This document shows, one piece after another, positions 8,155-16,303 of a stretch of DNA of 54,465 bases (position 1 is the stretch's first letter; each line of letters starts with the position of its first letter). Below the pieces are notes generated by a model. It was not told the origin of the DNA and did no database searches. It was given only the letters and a program-made list of their open reading frames with translations. A program made the position numbers and the translations under genes. This stretch comes from CAXTEJ01 sp964243295 (GTDB lineage: Bacteria; Actinomycetota; Actinomycetes; Actinomycetales; Angustibacteraceae), in contig CAXTEJ010000023.1 in NCBI GenBank assembly GCA_964243295.1, positions 1 through 54,465 on the forward strand. Reading direction: 5' to 3'.

Positions 8155-8332
8155 CGCAGCACGACGCCGCAGCACAGCGGTCACGATCGGTCACCGACGC
8201 ACCGCAAACCTGGCCCCCCGCGCCGCCTTCCAGGTGGTGTCGGGGGGCGATCGTGGCTGTCGGACCAGTCGTGCTGGCGCCGCCCGCCCCGCGCGGTCAC
8301 GATGGACGGACCGACGACGCGAGGAGACCGCC
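8155..8332. other. Intergenic region with a repeated 11-mer
   Basis: This is 178 bases between cheW and the next gene. GCGGTCACGAT occurs at 8177-8187 and again at 8293-8303. No CTCAGG-N14-GYCGAT motif is present. Short inverted matches (CCTGG/CCAGG) exist but no convincing terminator. The repeated 11-mer may be regulatory or may be chance. Confidence 0.3.
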
Positions 8333-9232
8333 ATGGCCTACACGATGGTCAGCATGACCGGGCTCGGCTTCGACCTCGTGCGGCTGCCGGGCGGCTGCGG
8401 CGTCGCCGACGTCCTGCTCAGCGCCATGCGCAGCACCGACGCCGACCTCGCGGCGCTGGCCGGCGTGCACCCCGGGCCGCTGCGCTCGCTGCGGTGGGAC
8501 GACGTCCGGCTGGCGAACGAGCAGCGGCCGGCCCTGCGCTCCACCCTGCAGGTCGCCGGCGAGGTGCTCGACCAGGTTGCCGCCGGTGGCGCGCAGGGTC
8601 GCTCGCTGCTCACGATGCTCGCCCACGCCCCGCTCGGCGACGTGCGCTCGCTCGACCGGGTGCTGCGCCACGACCTGCTCGAGCACACCTGGGTGCTCAT
8701 CGACGGGATCGGCGTCCGGCAGGACCGCGACGAGCTCGCCGGCGACGTGCTCGTCGACGCCGCGGCGTCCGCGTACTGCTCCGAGCTGCTGGACGACGGG
8801 ACGCGCCGGGCCCTCGCCGCGCCCTTCCTCGCCGCGCGCCGCGCGGGCGCGGCGGCCGTGGTCGCGACGCCGGGCGGCGCCCTCGGCACGGTGCTCGCCG
8901 ACGTCGCGACGTGGTCCGGCGACGACCGCGCCTCGTGGCGCACCGCCGTCGACCTGACGCGCACCCTCACGCCCGAGTGGTCGACCGCCATGCACGAGGC
9001 CAGCTGGGCGGCGCACCTGTCCGACCGCACGCGCAGCGCAGCCGAGGCCCAGCTGCACGGCGTCCGCGCCTTCGCCGACGCCGGGCTCACCGCCGAGGAC
9101 GCGGCGTCCGGCTCGTGGAACGCCTTGAGCGGCGTGCTGCAGGCGCTGTCGGTCAGCGACCTGCTCGGCGAGGCGGAGATGCAGGCGCTGCTGCGCCCCT
9201 GGCTGCTCGCGCGGGGCTGCGACCCCCGCTGA
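8333..9232 (+). CDS. Unrecognised protein encoded within the chemotaxis locus
   Basis: A 299-residue soluble protein that I cannot assign to a family. It is Ala/Leu/Asp-rich and mainly helical, with no signal peptide, membrane segment, CheW fold, HAMP or receiver motif. The N-terminus (MAYTMVSMTGLGFDLVRLPG) and a mid segment rich in charged helices are its only distinctive parts. The coding signal is good and the ATG at 8333 follows GAGGAG by 7 nt. It lies between cheA-cheW and the separately promoted cheB operon, so a role in chemotaxis or motility is an inference from position only. The ~180-base upstream gap suggests its own promoter. Confidence 0.7.
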   Translation: MAYTMVSMTGLGFDLVRLPGGCGVADVLLSAMRSTDADLAALAGVHPGPLRSLRWDDVRLANEQRPALRSTLQVAGEVLDQVAAGGAQGRSLLTMLAHAPLGDVRSLDRVLRHDLLEHTWVLIDGIGVRQDRDELAGDVLVDAAASAYCSELLDDGTRRALAAPFLAARRAGAAAVVATPGGALGTVLADVATWSGDDRASWRTAVDLTRTLTPEWSTAMHEASWAAHLSDRTRSAAEAQLHGVRAFADAGLTAEDAASGSWNALSGVLQALSVSDLLGEAEMQALLRPWLLARGCDPR

Positions 9233-9305
9233 GCCCCACCCGTCGCGCTGCACGAGGAGCCTCCGCCGGCTGTCCGCGGAGCCGCAGAACGCGCGCCGAT
9301 CGGCG

Positions 9306-9333
9306 CTCAGGTCTCACCGGTGCCGGCCGATAG
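9306..9333 (+). promoter_or_regulatory. Candidate sigma-28 promoter of cheB-cheR-cheY-cheX
   Basis: CTCAGG (9306-9311), 14 bases, then GCCGATAG (9326-9333), 50 bases before the cheB start codon. It has the same elements and spacing as the sites upstream of flagellin, flgN and cheA. Confidence 0.75.
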
Positions 9334-9383
9334 TCACAGTGCGCGCCCACCACGGGCGTGCGCCTGACTCTCGAGGAGCACAC

Positions 9384-10523
9384 GTGCCACCGATCCGCGT
9401 GCTGGTCGTCGACGACTCGGTGGTGGTGCGCCGGCTGGTCAGCGACGTCCTCGCCGGCGATCCCGACATCGACGTCGTCGGGAGCGCCTCGAACGGCCGG
9501 ATCGCCCTGACCAAGATCGAGCAGCTGCGGCCCGACCTCGTCACCTTCGACATCGAGATGCCGATCATGGACGGCGTCACCGCGGTCCGTGCGCTGCGGG
9601 CGTCGGGCAGCAGGGTGCCGGTCATCATGTTCAGCACCCTGACCGACCGTGGCGCCGCCGCCACCCTGGACGCCCTCGAAGCCGGGGCCAGCGACTACGT
9701 CACCAAGCCCGCCAGCGCGGCGAGCCTGGCGGCGTCCCTGGAGCAGGTGCGCGACGTCCTGGTGCCCAAGATCAAGGCCCTGTGCCCGCGGCGGGGCGCG
9801 GCGCGCAGCACCCTGCCGCCGTCCCGTCCCGGGCTGCCCCCTGCCGCCCGGCCCGCGCCCACCTCGGCGCCCCTGCGCCCGGCGCCCGCGCCGCGCCGGC
9901 GCAGCGAGGGTCCCGTGCAGGTGCTCGCCATCGGCTGCTCGACCGGCGGCCCGGACGCCCTGACCAAGGTGCTGACCGGTCTGCCTGCCGACCTGCCCGT
10001 CCCGGTCGTCGTCGTGCAGCACATGCCGCCGGTCTTCACCCGGCAGTTCGCGGCGCGGCTGGACCGCAACCTGCCCCTCACCGTCGTGGAGGCCGCCGGC
10101 GGTGAGCTGCTCAAGCCCGGGCACGTCTACATCGCCCCCGGTGACTACCACCTGCGGCTCGTCGCCCGGGGGATGGGGGTCACGACCGCGCTCGACCAGG
10201 GCGAGCCGGAGAACTTCTGCCGGCCCGCGGTCGACGTCCTCTTCGCGTCCGTGGCCGCCACCTACCGCGGCGACGTCCTCGGCGTCGTGCTCACCGGGAT
10301 GGGTCAGGACGGCAAGCGCGGCGCCAAGCTGCTGCTCGACGCCGGCGGCAGCGTCATCGTCCAGGACGAGGCGACCTCGGTGGTGTGGGGCATGCCCGGG
10401 TCGGTGGCGGGCGCCGGGCTCGCCGACGAGATCCTGCCCCTCGGCGACCTCGCGCTCGCCATCACCCGCCGCGTCGTGCGTCGTCCGGCCGTCCGTCAAC
10501 CTGCCCTGGGAGGAGTCACGTGA
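9384..10523 (+). CDS. cheB: Chemotaxis response regulator / receptor methylesterase
   Basis: A 379-residue CheB that removes methyl groups from receptors and deamidates glutamines during adaptation. The receiver domain has VLVVDDS, the phospho-acceptor Asp in FDIEMPIMDG (~residue 56) and the Lys of VTKP. A Pro/Arg-rich linker (~residues 140-180) leads to the methylesterase domain, with the catalytic Ser in IGCSTGGPDAL, His in QHMPPVFTRQFA and Asp in TGMGQDG. GTG at 9384 has GAGGAG 5 nt upstream. The stop overlaps cheR (GTGA). It is first in an operon of six genes. Confidence 0.95.
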   Translation: MPPIRVLVVDDSVVVRRLVSDVLAGDPDIDVVGSASNGRIALTKIEQLRPDLVTFDIEMPIMDGVTAVRALRASGSRVPVIMFSTLTDRGAAATLDALEAGASDYVTKPASAASLAASLEQVRDVLVPKIKALCPRRGAARSTLPPSRPGLPPAARPAPTSAPLRPAPAPRRRSEGPVQVLAIGCSTGGPDALTKVLTGLPADLPVPVVVVQHMPPVFTRQFAARLDRNLPLTVVEAAGGELLKPGHVYIAPGDYHLRLVARGMGVTTALDQGEPENFCRPAVDVLFASVAATYRGDVLGVVLTGMGQDGKRGAKLLLDAGGSVIVQDEATSVVWGMPGSVAGAGLADEILPLGDLALAITRRVVRRPAVRQPALGGVT

Positions 10524-11347
10524 CCATCACCGCCGACGCCTTCAGCTTCGTCAGCGACCTCGTCCGACGTGAGAGCGCCATCGTGCTCGGCCCGGGCAAG
10601 GAGTACCTCGTGGAGTCGCGGCTGCTGCCGCTGGCCCGCGCCAACGGCGACGCCAACATCGAGGCGTTCGTCGCCCAGGCCCGCCGGCACCCGGGCGGCC
10701 CCGTGCCGCGCCAGATCGTCGAGGCGCTCACCACCAACGAGACCTCGTGGATGCGTGACTCGGAGCCGTTCGTGGCGCTGCGCACCACGGTGATCCCCGA
10801 GCTCGTCGCCAAGCGCGCGGCGAGCCGGCGGCTGCGCATCTGGTCGGCTGCGGCGTCCAGCGGCCAGGAGCCGTACAGCATCGCGATGACGCTCGCGGAC
10901 ATCCCGGCCCTCATCGGCTGGAAGGTCGAGATCATCGGCAGCGACCTCTCCCACGAGATGGTCGACCGCTGCCGCGCCGGCCGCTACAGCCAGCTGGAGA
11001 TGAACCGCGGGCTGCCCGCCACGCAGCTGGTGCGCCACTTCACCCGCGAGGGGGCGTACTTCAAGGTCAACCCGGCCCTCGCCGCGATGACCAGCTTCCT
11101 CCAGGTGAACCTGGTGCGACCGCTGCCCCCGATGGGCACGTTCGACATCGTCTTCTGCCGCAACGTCCTCATCTACTTCGACACCGCGACCAAGCGCGAG
11201 GTGCTCCGCAAGATCCGTCAGGTCATGGCGCCCGACGGCGTTCTCTACCTCGGCGCCGCCGAGATGACCATGGGCGTCGACGACGCCTGGGAGCGGGTGG
11301 CCATCGGCCGCAGCTCCGTCCACCGGATCAGGAAGGAGCACCCCTAG
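10520..11347 (+). CDS. cheR: Chemotaxis receptor methyltransferase
   Basis: A 275-residue SAM-dependent methyltransferase that methylates receptor glutamates. The N-terminal helical domain is residues ~1-75. The CheR motif NETSWMRD (usually NETxFFRD) follows. The SAM-binding segment is WSAAASSGQEPYS, a variant of WSAGCSTGEEPYS in which the Gly-Cys pair is Ala-Ala. FDIVFCRNVLIYFD near residue 210 is the conserved late motif. It overlaps cheB (GTGA) and touches the next gene. The altered SAM motif is conservative and probably functional. Confidence 0.95.
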   Translation: MTITADAFSFVSDLVRRESAIVLGPGKEYLVESRLLPLARANGDANIEAFVAQARRHPGGPVPRQIVEALTTNETSWMRDSEPFVALRTTVIPELVAKRAASRRLRIWSAAASSGQEPYSIAMTLADIPALIGWKVEIIGSDLSHEMVDRCRAGRYSQLEMNRGLPATQLVRHFTREGAYFKVNPALAAMTSFLQVNLVRPLPPMGTFDIVFCRNVLIYFDTATKREVLRKIRQVMAPDGVLYLGAAEMTMGVDDAWERVAIGRSSVHRIRKEHP

Positions 11348-11730
11348 TGCGAGCACTGGTGATCGACGACTCCCGCGCCATGCGCCGCATCGTCTCCCGC
11401 ATCCTCACCGATGCCGGCTACGAGGTGGTCGAGGCCGAGCACGGCCAGGACGCGCTGGACGGCCTCGGCGCGGGACCGCTGCCCGAGCTGGCGTGCATCG
11501 ACTGGAACATGCCGGTCATGGACGGACTGCAGTTCGTCATGGCCGTCCGCAAGAACCCGGCCTGGCGCCGCATGACGATGATGATGGTGACCACCGAGGG
11601 GGAGCAGGACCGCATCGTCCGGGCGCTCGCGGCCGGCGCGCACGAGTACCTCATCAAGCCGTTCACCGCCGACGCCATGCGCGACAAGCTCGACCTGCTC
11701 GGGCTGCTCCCCCCGGCGGTGGAGGCGTGA
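11347..11730 (+). CDS. CheY-like response regulator (first of two)
   Basis: A 127-residue stand-alone receiver domain. It has the acidic pair in LVIDDSRAMRR, the phospho-acceptor Asp in CIDWNMPVMDG (~residue 56), Thr in VTTEG and the invariant Lys in LIKPF. It has no output domain, so it should act through phosphorylation-dependent binding, to the flagellar switch or as a phosphate sink. GTG at 11347 shares a base with the cheR stop. The gene after it is CheX-like, giving a regulator-phosphatase pair. Which of the two CheY copies drives the motor cannot be told from sequence. Confidence 0.9.
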   Translation: MRALVIDDSRAMRRIVSRILTDAGYEVVEAEHGQDALDGLGAGPLPELACIDWNMPVMDGLQFVMAVRKNPAWRRMTMMMVTTEGEQDRIVRALAAGAHEYLIKPFTADAMRDKLDLLGLLPPAVEA

Positions 11731-12257
11731 GCACCGAGGTGGACGTGTCCACCGACCTGTCACCGGACGACGGCTGGAGCATCGTCGAAGGCACCTGGGA
11801 GTCGATCCTGCAGTCCGGTGCCCTGCCGGCCGACCCGGCCACCGTCCTCGAGGACCCGCTGACGGCGTTTGTCGCGGTCGTCGGTGACCCGACGCGCACG
11901 GTGACCTTCAGCTTCAGCCGTCAGACCGGCGAGGCCGTCGCCCGCACCATGCTCGACCTGCACCGCGACGAGGTCGTCAGCGACGAGGACCTCGAGGACG
12001 CGACCGGTGAGATCGTCAACATCCTCGGCGGCAACGTGAAGTCGGTGCTCGCCGGCGCTACCCGGCTCGGCCTGCCGCGGGTCGTCTCGGGGGAGGTGCC
12101 GGCGATCGGCACCCCGCTGTGGCAGGCAGCCGTCGAGTGGTCGGGCCACGTGGCCACGATCGCCTTGTGGCACAGCGGTTCTGAGGCCAGCACGCACGAC
12201 AGCAGTTCGCACGACACCGCTCACATGAGCTCCGACAACAACTCTGAAGGGAACTAG
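11727..12257 (+). CDS. CheX-like protein (probable CheY phosphatase), first copy
   Basis: A 176-residue protein with the CheC/CheX/FliY-type helix DATGEIVNILGGNVKSVL (~residues 91-108). In this family the Glu and Asn (E-x2-N) of this helix form the phosphatase site acting on phospho-CheY. Only one such helix is seen, as in CheX. The C-terminal ~25 residues are Ser/His-rich (STHDSSSHDTAHMSSDNN) and look disordered; they are not part of the family fold. It overlaps the preceding CheY stop (GTGA), so the pair is probably co-translated. Confidence 0.75.
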   Translation: MSTEVDVSTDLSPDDGWSIVEGTWESILQSGALPADPATVLEDPLTAFVAVVGDPTRTVTFSFSRQTGEAVARTMLDLHRDEVVSDEDLEDATGEIVNILGGNVKSVLAGATRLGLPRVVSGEVPAIGTPLWQAAVEWSGHVATIALWHSGSEASTHDSSSHDTAHMSSDNNSEGN

Positions 12258-12259
12258 CC

Positions 12260-12622
12260 ATGAGGCTGCTGGTAGTGGATGACAGTCGGGTGATGCGGCA
12301 GATCGTCGTCCGGACGCTGCGTCAGGCCGGGTTCGGCGGGCACGACATCGTGGAGGCCGTCGACGGTGTCGACGCCCTCGCCAAGGTCGGGGAGGAGACC
12401 CCCGATCTGGTCCTGTCGGACTGGAACATGCCCAACATGACGGGGATCGAGCTGCTGCGCTCGCTGCGCGGGCAGGGCAACGACGTCTCGTTCGGCTTCG
12501 TGACCTCGGAGGGCTCGGAGGACATGCGCGACACCGCGCAGTCGGCCGGGGCCATGTTCGTCATCGTCAAGCCGTTCACGCCCGAGGCGTTCCAGGACGC
12601 CCTGTCGCCCATGCTGGGCTGA
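12260..12622 (+). CDS. cheY: CheY-like response regulator (second of two)
   Basis: A 120-residue receiver domain with LLVVDDSRVMRQIV, phospho-acceptor Asp in LSDWNMPNMTG (~residue 55), Thr in VTSEG and Lys in IVKPF. It is the closer of the two copies to a canonical motor-binding CheY in size. ATG at 12260 follows GAAGGG. It is 2 bases after the first CheX-like gene and is followed by a second CheX-like gene. Confidence 0.9.
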   Translation: MRLLVVDDSRVMRQIVVRTLRQAGFGGHDIVEAVDGVDALAKVGEETPDLVLSDWNMPNMTGIELLRSLRGQGNDVSFGFVTSEGSEDMRDTAQSAGAMFVIVKPFTPEAFQDALSPMLG

Positions 12623-12635
12623 GGGAGCACCGATC

Positions 12636-13121
12636 ATGAGCCTTCCCACCAACCTCGCCGTGCGTGAGCTCTTCGAGGGCCTGCTGGGTCGCGACGTCGA
12701 CCTGCAGAACGGCCGACGCGTCGACATGGACGCGACGCCCGGCCCCTGCACGGCCGTCTACGTCGACGACAAGGACGACCTCAGCTCGGTCGTCGTCATG
12801 GACTTCCCGCTCACCGCCAAGGTCGGGGCGGCCCTCGGGCTCGTGCCCGCCGGTGGCGCGGAGGCGGCCATCGAGGACAAGTCCCTCCCGGCTTCGTTGC
12901 AGGAGAACACGAACGAGCTGCTCAACGTGCTCGCGGGCACGCTGAACGACTTCACCGACGTGCACCAGCGCCTGTACAAGGTGCACGGTCCTGGTGAGCC
13001 GCTGCCGGCGGACGTCGCGCCGTGGACCATCACGGTGACCGGCCGTCAGGACCTCAACGTCGCCGTCAAGGGCTACGGCGCCGCCGGTGGGCTGTCGATC
13101 ATCTCGGTGCTGCCCGTCTGA
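12636..13121 (+). CDS. CheX/CheC-like protein (probable CheY phosphatase), second copy
   Basis: A 161-residue protein with the phosphatase-type helix LQENTNELLNVLAGTLND (~residues 88-105), which has the E-x2-N spacing of CheC/CheX. The rest is divergent from the first copy, including a beta-rich N-terminal part (GPCTAVYVDDKDDLSSVVVM). It pairs with the CheY-like gene 13 bases upstream, mirroring the preceding pair. ATG at 12636 follows GAGGGAG. It is the last gene of the cheB operon, before a strong hairpin. Assignment is weaker than for the first copy. Confidence 0.65.
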   Translation: MSLPTNLAVRELFEGLLGRDVDLQNGRRVDMDATPGPCTAVYVDDKDDLSSVVVMDFPLTAKVGAALGLVPAGGAEAAIEDKSLPASLQENTNELLNVLAGTLNDFTDVHQRLYKVHGPGEPLPADVAPWTITVTGRQDLNVAVKGYGAAGGLSIISVLPV

Positions 13122-13132
13122 GCACGCGCGTC

Positions 13133-13173
13133 CACGAAGGCGGGCACCGACGTCGTCGGTGCCCGCCTTCGTG
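13133..13173 (+). terminator. Hairpin terminator of the cheB operon
   Basis: Bases 13133-13151 are exactly complementary to 13155-13173 (19-bp stem, 3-base loop), 11 bases after the last chemotaxis stop codon. There is no U-tract. The converging protease gene ends at 13233, so the hairpin may also act on that strand. Confidence 0.85.
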
Positions 13174-13232
13174 CGCCTGTCTCGCGCGCCTGGTGGCGGG
13201 GTCGCGCAGCGGTGCTCGGGGTCGGCCGTCGC

Positions 13233-14309
13233 TCAGCGGGCGACGGTGACGCCTGCGACGGGTGTGGAGGCGGCGGTCCGCCGGACGGTCAGGCAGCCGT
13301 TGGTCGCGCCCACGACCTTGAGCCCGTTGCGGTCACCCGCGCCGTACACCGCGAGCTTGCGCGACAGCGACGGGTACATGATCTGGGAGGTGTCGGGGCC
13401 CGCCGGGTGCGACAGCCCGACCGCGTGGCCGAGCTCGTGCAGCAGCAGCTGGCCGCGGGTGCCCTGCTTGCCCCTCACCGGCCCGACACCGAAGCCGCCC
13501 TCGAGCACGTTGGTGGAGTCGAGCACGACCTCGCCCTTGACCATCTGGGCGGCCTTGCGGCCCTTGCCGTCGACGACACCGTAGAGCCAGGAGCCACCGC
13601 CGACGCCGGCGACGCCGCCGCGGGCCATCGCGGTGGTGAAGATCCGGCTCTGGCCCGGCCTGGCCCACGCGACCACGAGCCGGGTGTCCTTCGGGTACGC
13701 CGCGGCCTTGGCTGCGCCCGGGACGATGGCAGTCGTGCCGCGGTAGGCGAAGCGCAGCCCCGTGTCGGCGGTGATGCGCGCGAGGGCCAGCCGGGTGTCG
13801 GCGAGGGCGCCCGCTGTGGCCTGGGCGGCGTTGACCCGCCACCCGATGGCGCCGTCGCACGGGTCCCAGCGGGCGATCGGGTCGCCTGCGCGGCCGACGG
13901 AGCCGAAGGCGAACGCCCGGGGGTCGGACGGCTTCACGGTCAGCCCGCGCTTGGCGCTGCCCGTCGGGCCGTCGGTGCTCGTGCCCGGCACCAGCACCCG
14001 CAGCGTCCGCGGGCCCGGCGTCGCGGTGGGCAGCGTCAGCGCGAACCGGCCGTCCGCATCGGTGCGGGCCGTGGCGACGGTGCGCCACGCGCTGCCGGCC
14101 AGCTGCTGCAACAGGACGCCGCGGATCGCGCGGGACGACACGGCGCCCTGCACGACGGGTGCGCCGCCGACGTACGGCTGCACGGAGGGCCAGCTGACGA
14201 CCACCTCGGTGCTCTGGGTGGCGGCGCTGGCCGGGGTCGAAGCGACGGCCACCCCGGCGACCAGGGCCGCGATCGTGGTGGCGGCGGTGGTGAGACGACG
14301 TGCGCGCAT
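13233..14309 (-). CDS. Secreted zinc metalloprotease of the matrixin/metzincin type
   Basis: A 358-residue exported protein. It has a signal peptide (positive MRARRLTT, a hydrophobic core to ~residue 25, then ASA-A at ~27-30), then a beta-rich Ig-like or adhesion module (~residues 30-125). The catalytic region carries HELGHAVGLSHP at 291-302, matching the zinc-binding HExxHxxGxxH. IMYPS about 10 residues later supplies the metzincin Met-turn. A conserved WDPCDGAIGWRVN segment opens the catalytic part. The substrate is unknown. It converges on the chemotaxis operon and is probably monocistronic. The 160 bases upstream to the attL repeat hold no obvious promoter match. Confidence 0.85.
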   Translation of the reverse strand: MRARRLTTAATTIAALVAGVAVASTPASAATQSTEVVVSWPSVQPYVGGAPVVQGAVSSRAIRGVLLQQLAGSAWRTVATARTDADGRFALTLPTATPGPRTLRVLVPGTSTDGPTGSAKRGLTVKPSDPRAFAFGSVGRAGDPIARWDPCDGAIGWRVNAAQATAGALADTRLALARITADTGLRFAYRGTTAIVPGAAKAAAYPKDTRLVVAWARPGQSRIFTTAMARGGVAGVGGGSWLYGVVDGKGRKAAQMVKGEVVLDSTNVLEGGFGVGPVRGKQGTRGQLLLHELGHAVGLSHPAGPDTSQIMYPSLSRKLAVYGAGDRNGLKVVGATNGCLTVRRTAASTPVAGVTVAR

Positions 14310-14473
14310 GCGTGGGTGCCCTCGCGGCTCGGGGGATGGTGGTCACCCCAGTGTGGTCGACGTCGGGTGCTCCCGGCAGCCGGACCCGACTCCCGCCCGG
14401 CGCGTCACCCGGTTGCCGCACGGCGAACGCGACCGTCGACCGCGCTCGGCCCCGCCTGGCGCGGCTAGCACGT

Positions 14474-14517
14474 GGTGGGGCAGGTGGGGCTCGAACCCAC
14501 GACCGACGGATTATGAG
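14474..14517 (-). repeat. attL: duplicated 3' half of tRNA-Met
   Basis: 44 bases identical to 18185-18228. It spans the anticodon loop to just past the discriminator base of tRNA-Met. Homology stops at the anticodon loop; no 5' half of a tRNA follows, so this is an attachment-site duplicate and not a gene. Confidence 0.92.
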
Positions 14518-14595
14518 CACCATTCAGGGAGCCGTCTGAACTGTGCCGATAAGCGCCGTGAGCCGCTGACCTGCGCGGATACACCGCAACGCCGG

Positions 14596-14865
14596 TCAGC
14601 AATGCTCACTAGTTTTCCGTGGCATGTGCCATCCATGTGCCATCGGGGCGAGCCCGCTCAGCCACCTGCCTTGTCGAGAGCGCGGGCGACTGCTCGGCTG
14701 GGATTGTCCGGCCAGGTCGGCGCGCAGCGCCACCGCCACGGCCGTCAGCGCCTCCACGTCACGCCGTGTGGCCGCCTGGCTGGCCTCCTCCACCTCGCTG
14801 ACCCGCGCCACGAGCCAGCTCGCCAGCGTGGCTATGACCAGGACCAGGAGAGCGATGCCGCCCAG
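14596..14865 (-). pseudogene. Remnant of a small phage-type membrane protein
   Basis: Read leftward, an open frame shows one membrane segment (GIALLVLVIATLASWLVARV) followed by a helical stretch (EEASQAATRRDVEALTAVAV) and an unrelated tail. The N-terminus appears cut where the DUF262 remnant begins on the other strand, and no start codon with a ribosome site is seen. It resembles small membrane proteins of phage lysis or tail regions only in general character. Low confidence. Confidence 0.3.
14622..14643 (+). promoter_or_regulatory. Candidate integrase arm-type site near attL
   Basis: GCATGTGCCATCCATGTGCC contains two direct copies of ATGTGCC. It matches 18 of 20 bases with a sequence at 18103-18122 near the other end of the element, in the same orientation. 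Both lie ~60-105 bases inside the 44-bp cores, where tyrosine integrases bind arm sites. Confidence 0.45.
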
Positions 14866-14871
14866 AGCTCG

Positions 14872-16101
14872 AGCCCGGTGGAGATGCGTACCTCCAGCTC
14901 AAGACCGAGAAGAACTTGGGTGGCTTTGAATTGCCACCTCCCGACAAGGATTATGCGGTCGACTACGTTCTAGACGGCCAGCAGCGCTTGACCTCAATCT
15001 TCGCGACGTTCCAGACGGACATCTCCGGCCCCACCTGAAGATCCTGATCTTTGGCTTCCCATCTACTACGACTTCAAAACATTCGAATCCGAGGACCGCA
15101 CTAGTGTGGCCATCGTATGTGAACGAGTCAACCGCATGGGTGTTGAACTCAACATGTTCGAGTTACTAACGGCTTGGACGTGGAGCGAAGAATTCGATCT
15201 ACAGGCTCGATTTCAGGATCTGTCAGAAGAATTTGAGTCTTTCGGCTTCCGCGAGGTAGGCGACGACAACCTTAATGCTGCGATGCTGTGCGGCCATCCT
15301 TCGCGGTGACCCATCGCCGGCCGCGCTAGTAGACATCAACGGAAGTGACGTACGGGCAGAGTTTGATCGTGTTGCTCAGTCATTGCGACTGGCGATCGAC
15401 TTCCTCCGCGTTAATCTACAAGTACGGCACCTGAAATTCCTTCCGTACTCCAGTCAACTTATCGCACTCTCGGCGTACTTCTCAGTGAATCAATCGAAGC
15501 CAGTCCCGAACGCGGACCGAATTCAGCTTTTGCGCTGGTTCTGGAGATCCTCGTTTGGTCATCGGTATAGCGGAAATCCTCGGCGAAACATCAAGAACGA
15601 TGTAGGCGAAGCAATTAAACTGCGTAAGGGTCAAGCGTCTACGTTAGGCGATATGCCGAGTGCGCTTGGTCCCGACTTCTTCCGCGATAACCAGTTCAGC
15701 GTAACAACGGTCGCGACCAAGACGATGATCCTCCTGCCGGCAAGTCGATCGCCACGCAGTTTCCTCTCCGGTCAGTTGATTGCCTTGGACCGGGTACTGT
15801 CCGAGCCGAACCGGAGCGAATATCATCACTGCTTTCCTCAGGCGCATTTAAAGCGACAGTCGCCTGCCCCCTCGGTTTCGCAGATTAACGGTCTTGCGAA
15901 TTTCGCGATCATCTCGCGCACAATTATCGTAAGATTCGCGAGAATGCGCCCTCGGTATACAGGCTAGAAATGCCCGCGGACACAAGGGCGGTCCAGGAGT
16001 CGGCCTTGCTGCCCGACAGTCTGTTCCTGGACGATTTTGAGTCATTTATCGCAGACCGCGTTGCGCTGCTAAGCGCCTATGCGTTGGAGCTTATCGCCTA
16101 G
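14872..16101 (+). pseudogene. DUF262 (GmrSD/ParB-like nuclease family) gene, frameshifted and 5'-truncated
   Basis: Fragments of one DUF262 protein are spread over different frames. GGFELPPPD plus VDYVLDGQQRLTSIFATF (14900-15035) contains the family hallmark DGQQRLT. Next comes IVCERVNRMGVELNMFELLT (15100-15170), then a long helical part from 15275. EYHHCFPQAHLK (~15820) resembles the C-terminal HNH-like EYHHIFP motif, and a last frame ends ADRVALLSAYALELIA* at 16101. At least three frame changes and the missing N-terminus rule out a full-length product. Intact relatives (GmrS/GmrD, type IV restriction and other anti-phage proteins) cleave modified or foreign DNA, so this looks like a dead defence gene carried by the element. 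Its G+C is below the window average. Confidence 0.8.
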
Positions 16102-16303
16102 CACAAGTGCGACACTGAGTCAAAGCACCCATGCAGATAAAGCACCAGGGAGAGAAAGGGCCCTGGCCGGTGTCCCAAGCCATTGTTTTCGGCCCAGGGG
16201 TACCCCCTGCCCGCGACAACGCGGTGCACATGTTGCGAGTGCCTGCGTCTTCGACGGCGACCTGGGTCACTCCTCGGGCCATCTTCGAGATGCAACGCCT
16301 TGT

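Noticed and set aside
14474..14530. Apparent tRNA at the left end of the element
   Set aside because: Only the 3' half of tRNA-Met is present. The sequence past the anticodon loop does not form a D-arm or acceptor stem, so it is the att duplicate.
16080..16300. Small open frames between the DUF262 remnant and the membrane protein gene
   Set aside because: They lack ribosome sites and family-like sequence; several overlap in all frames. I see no gene here.
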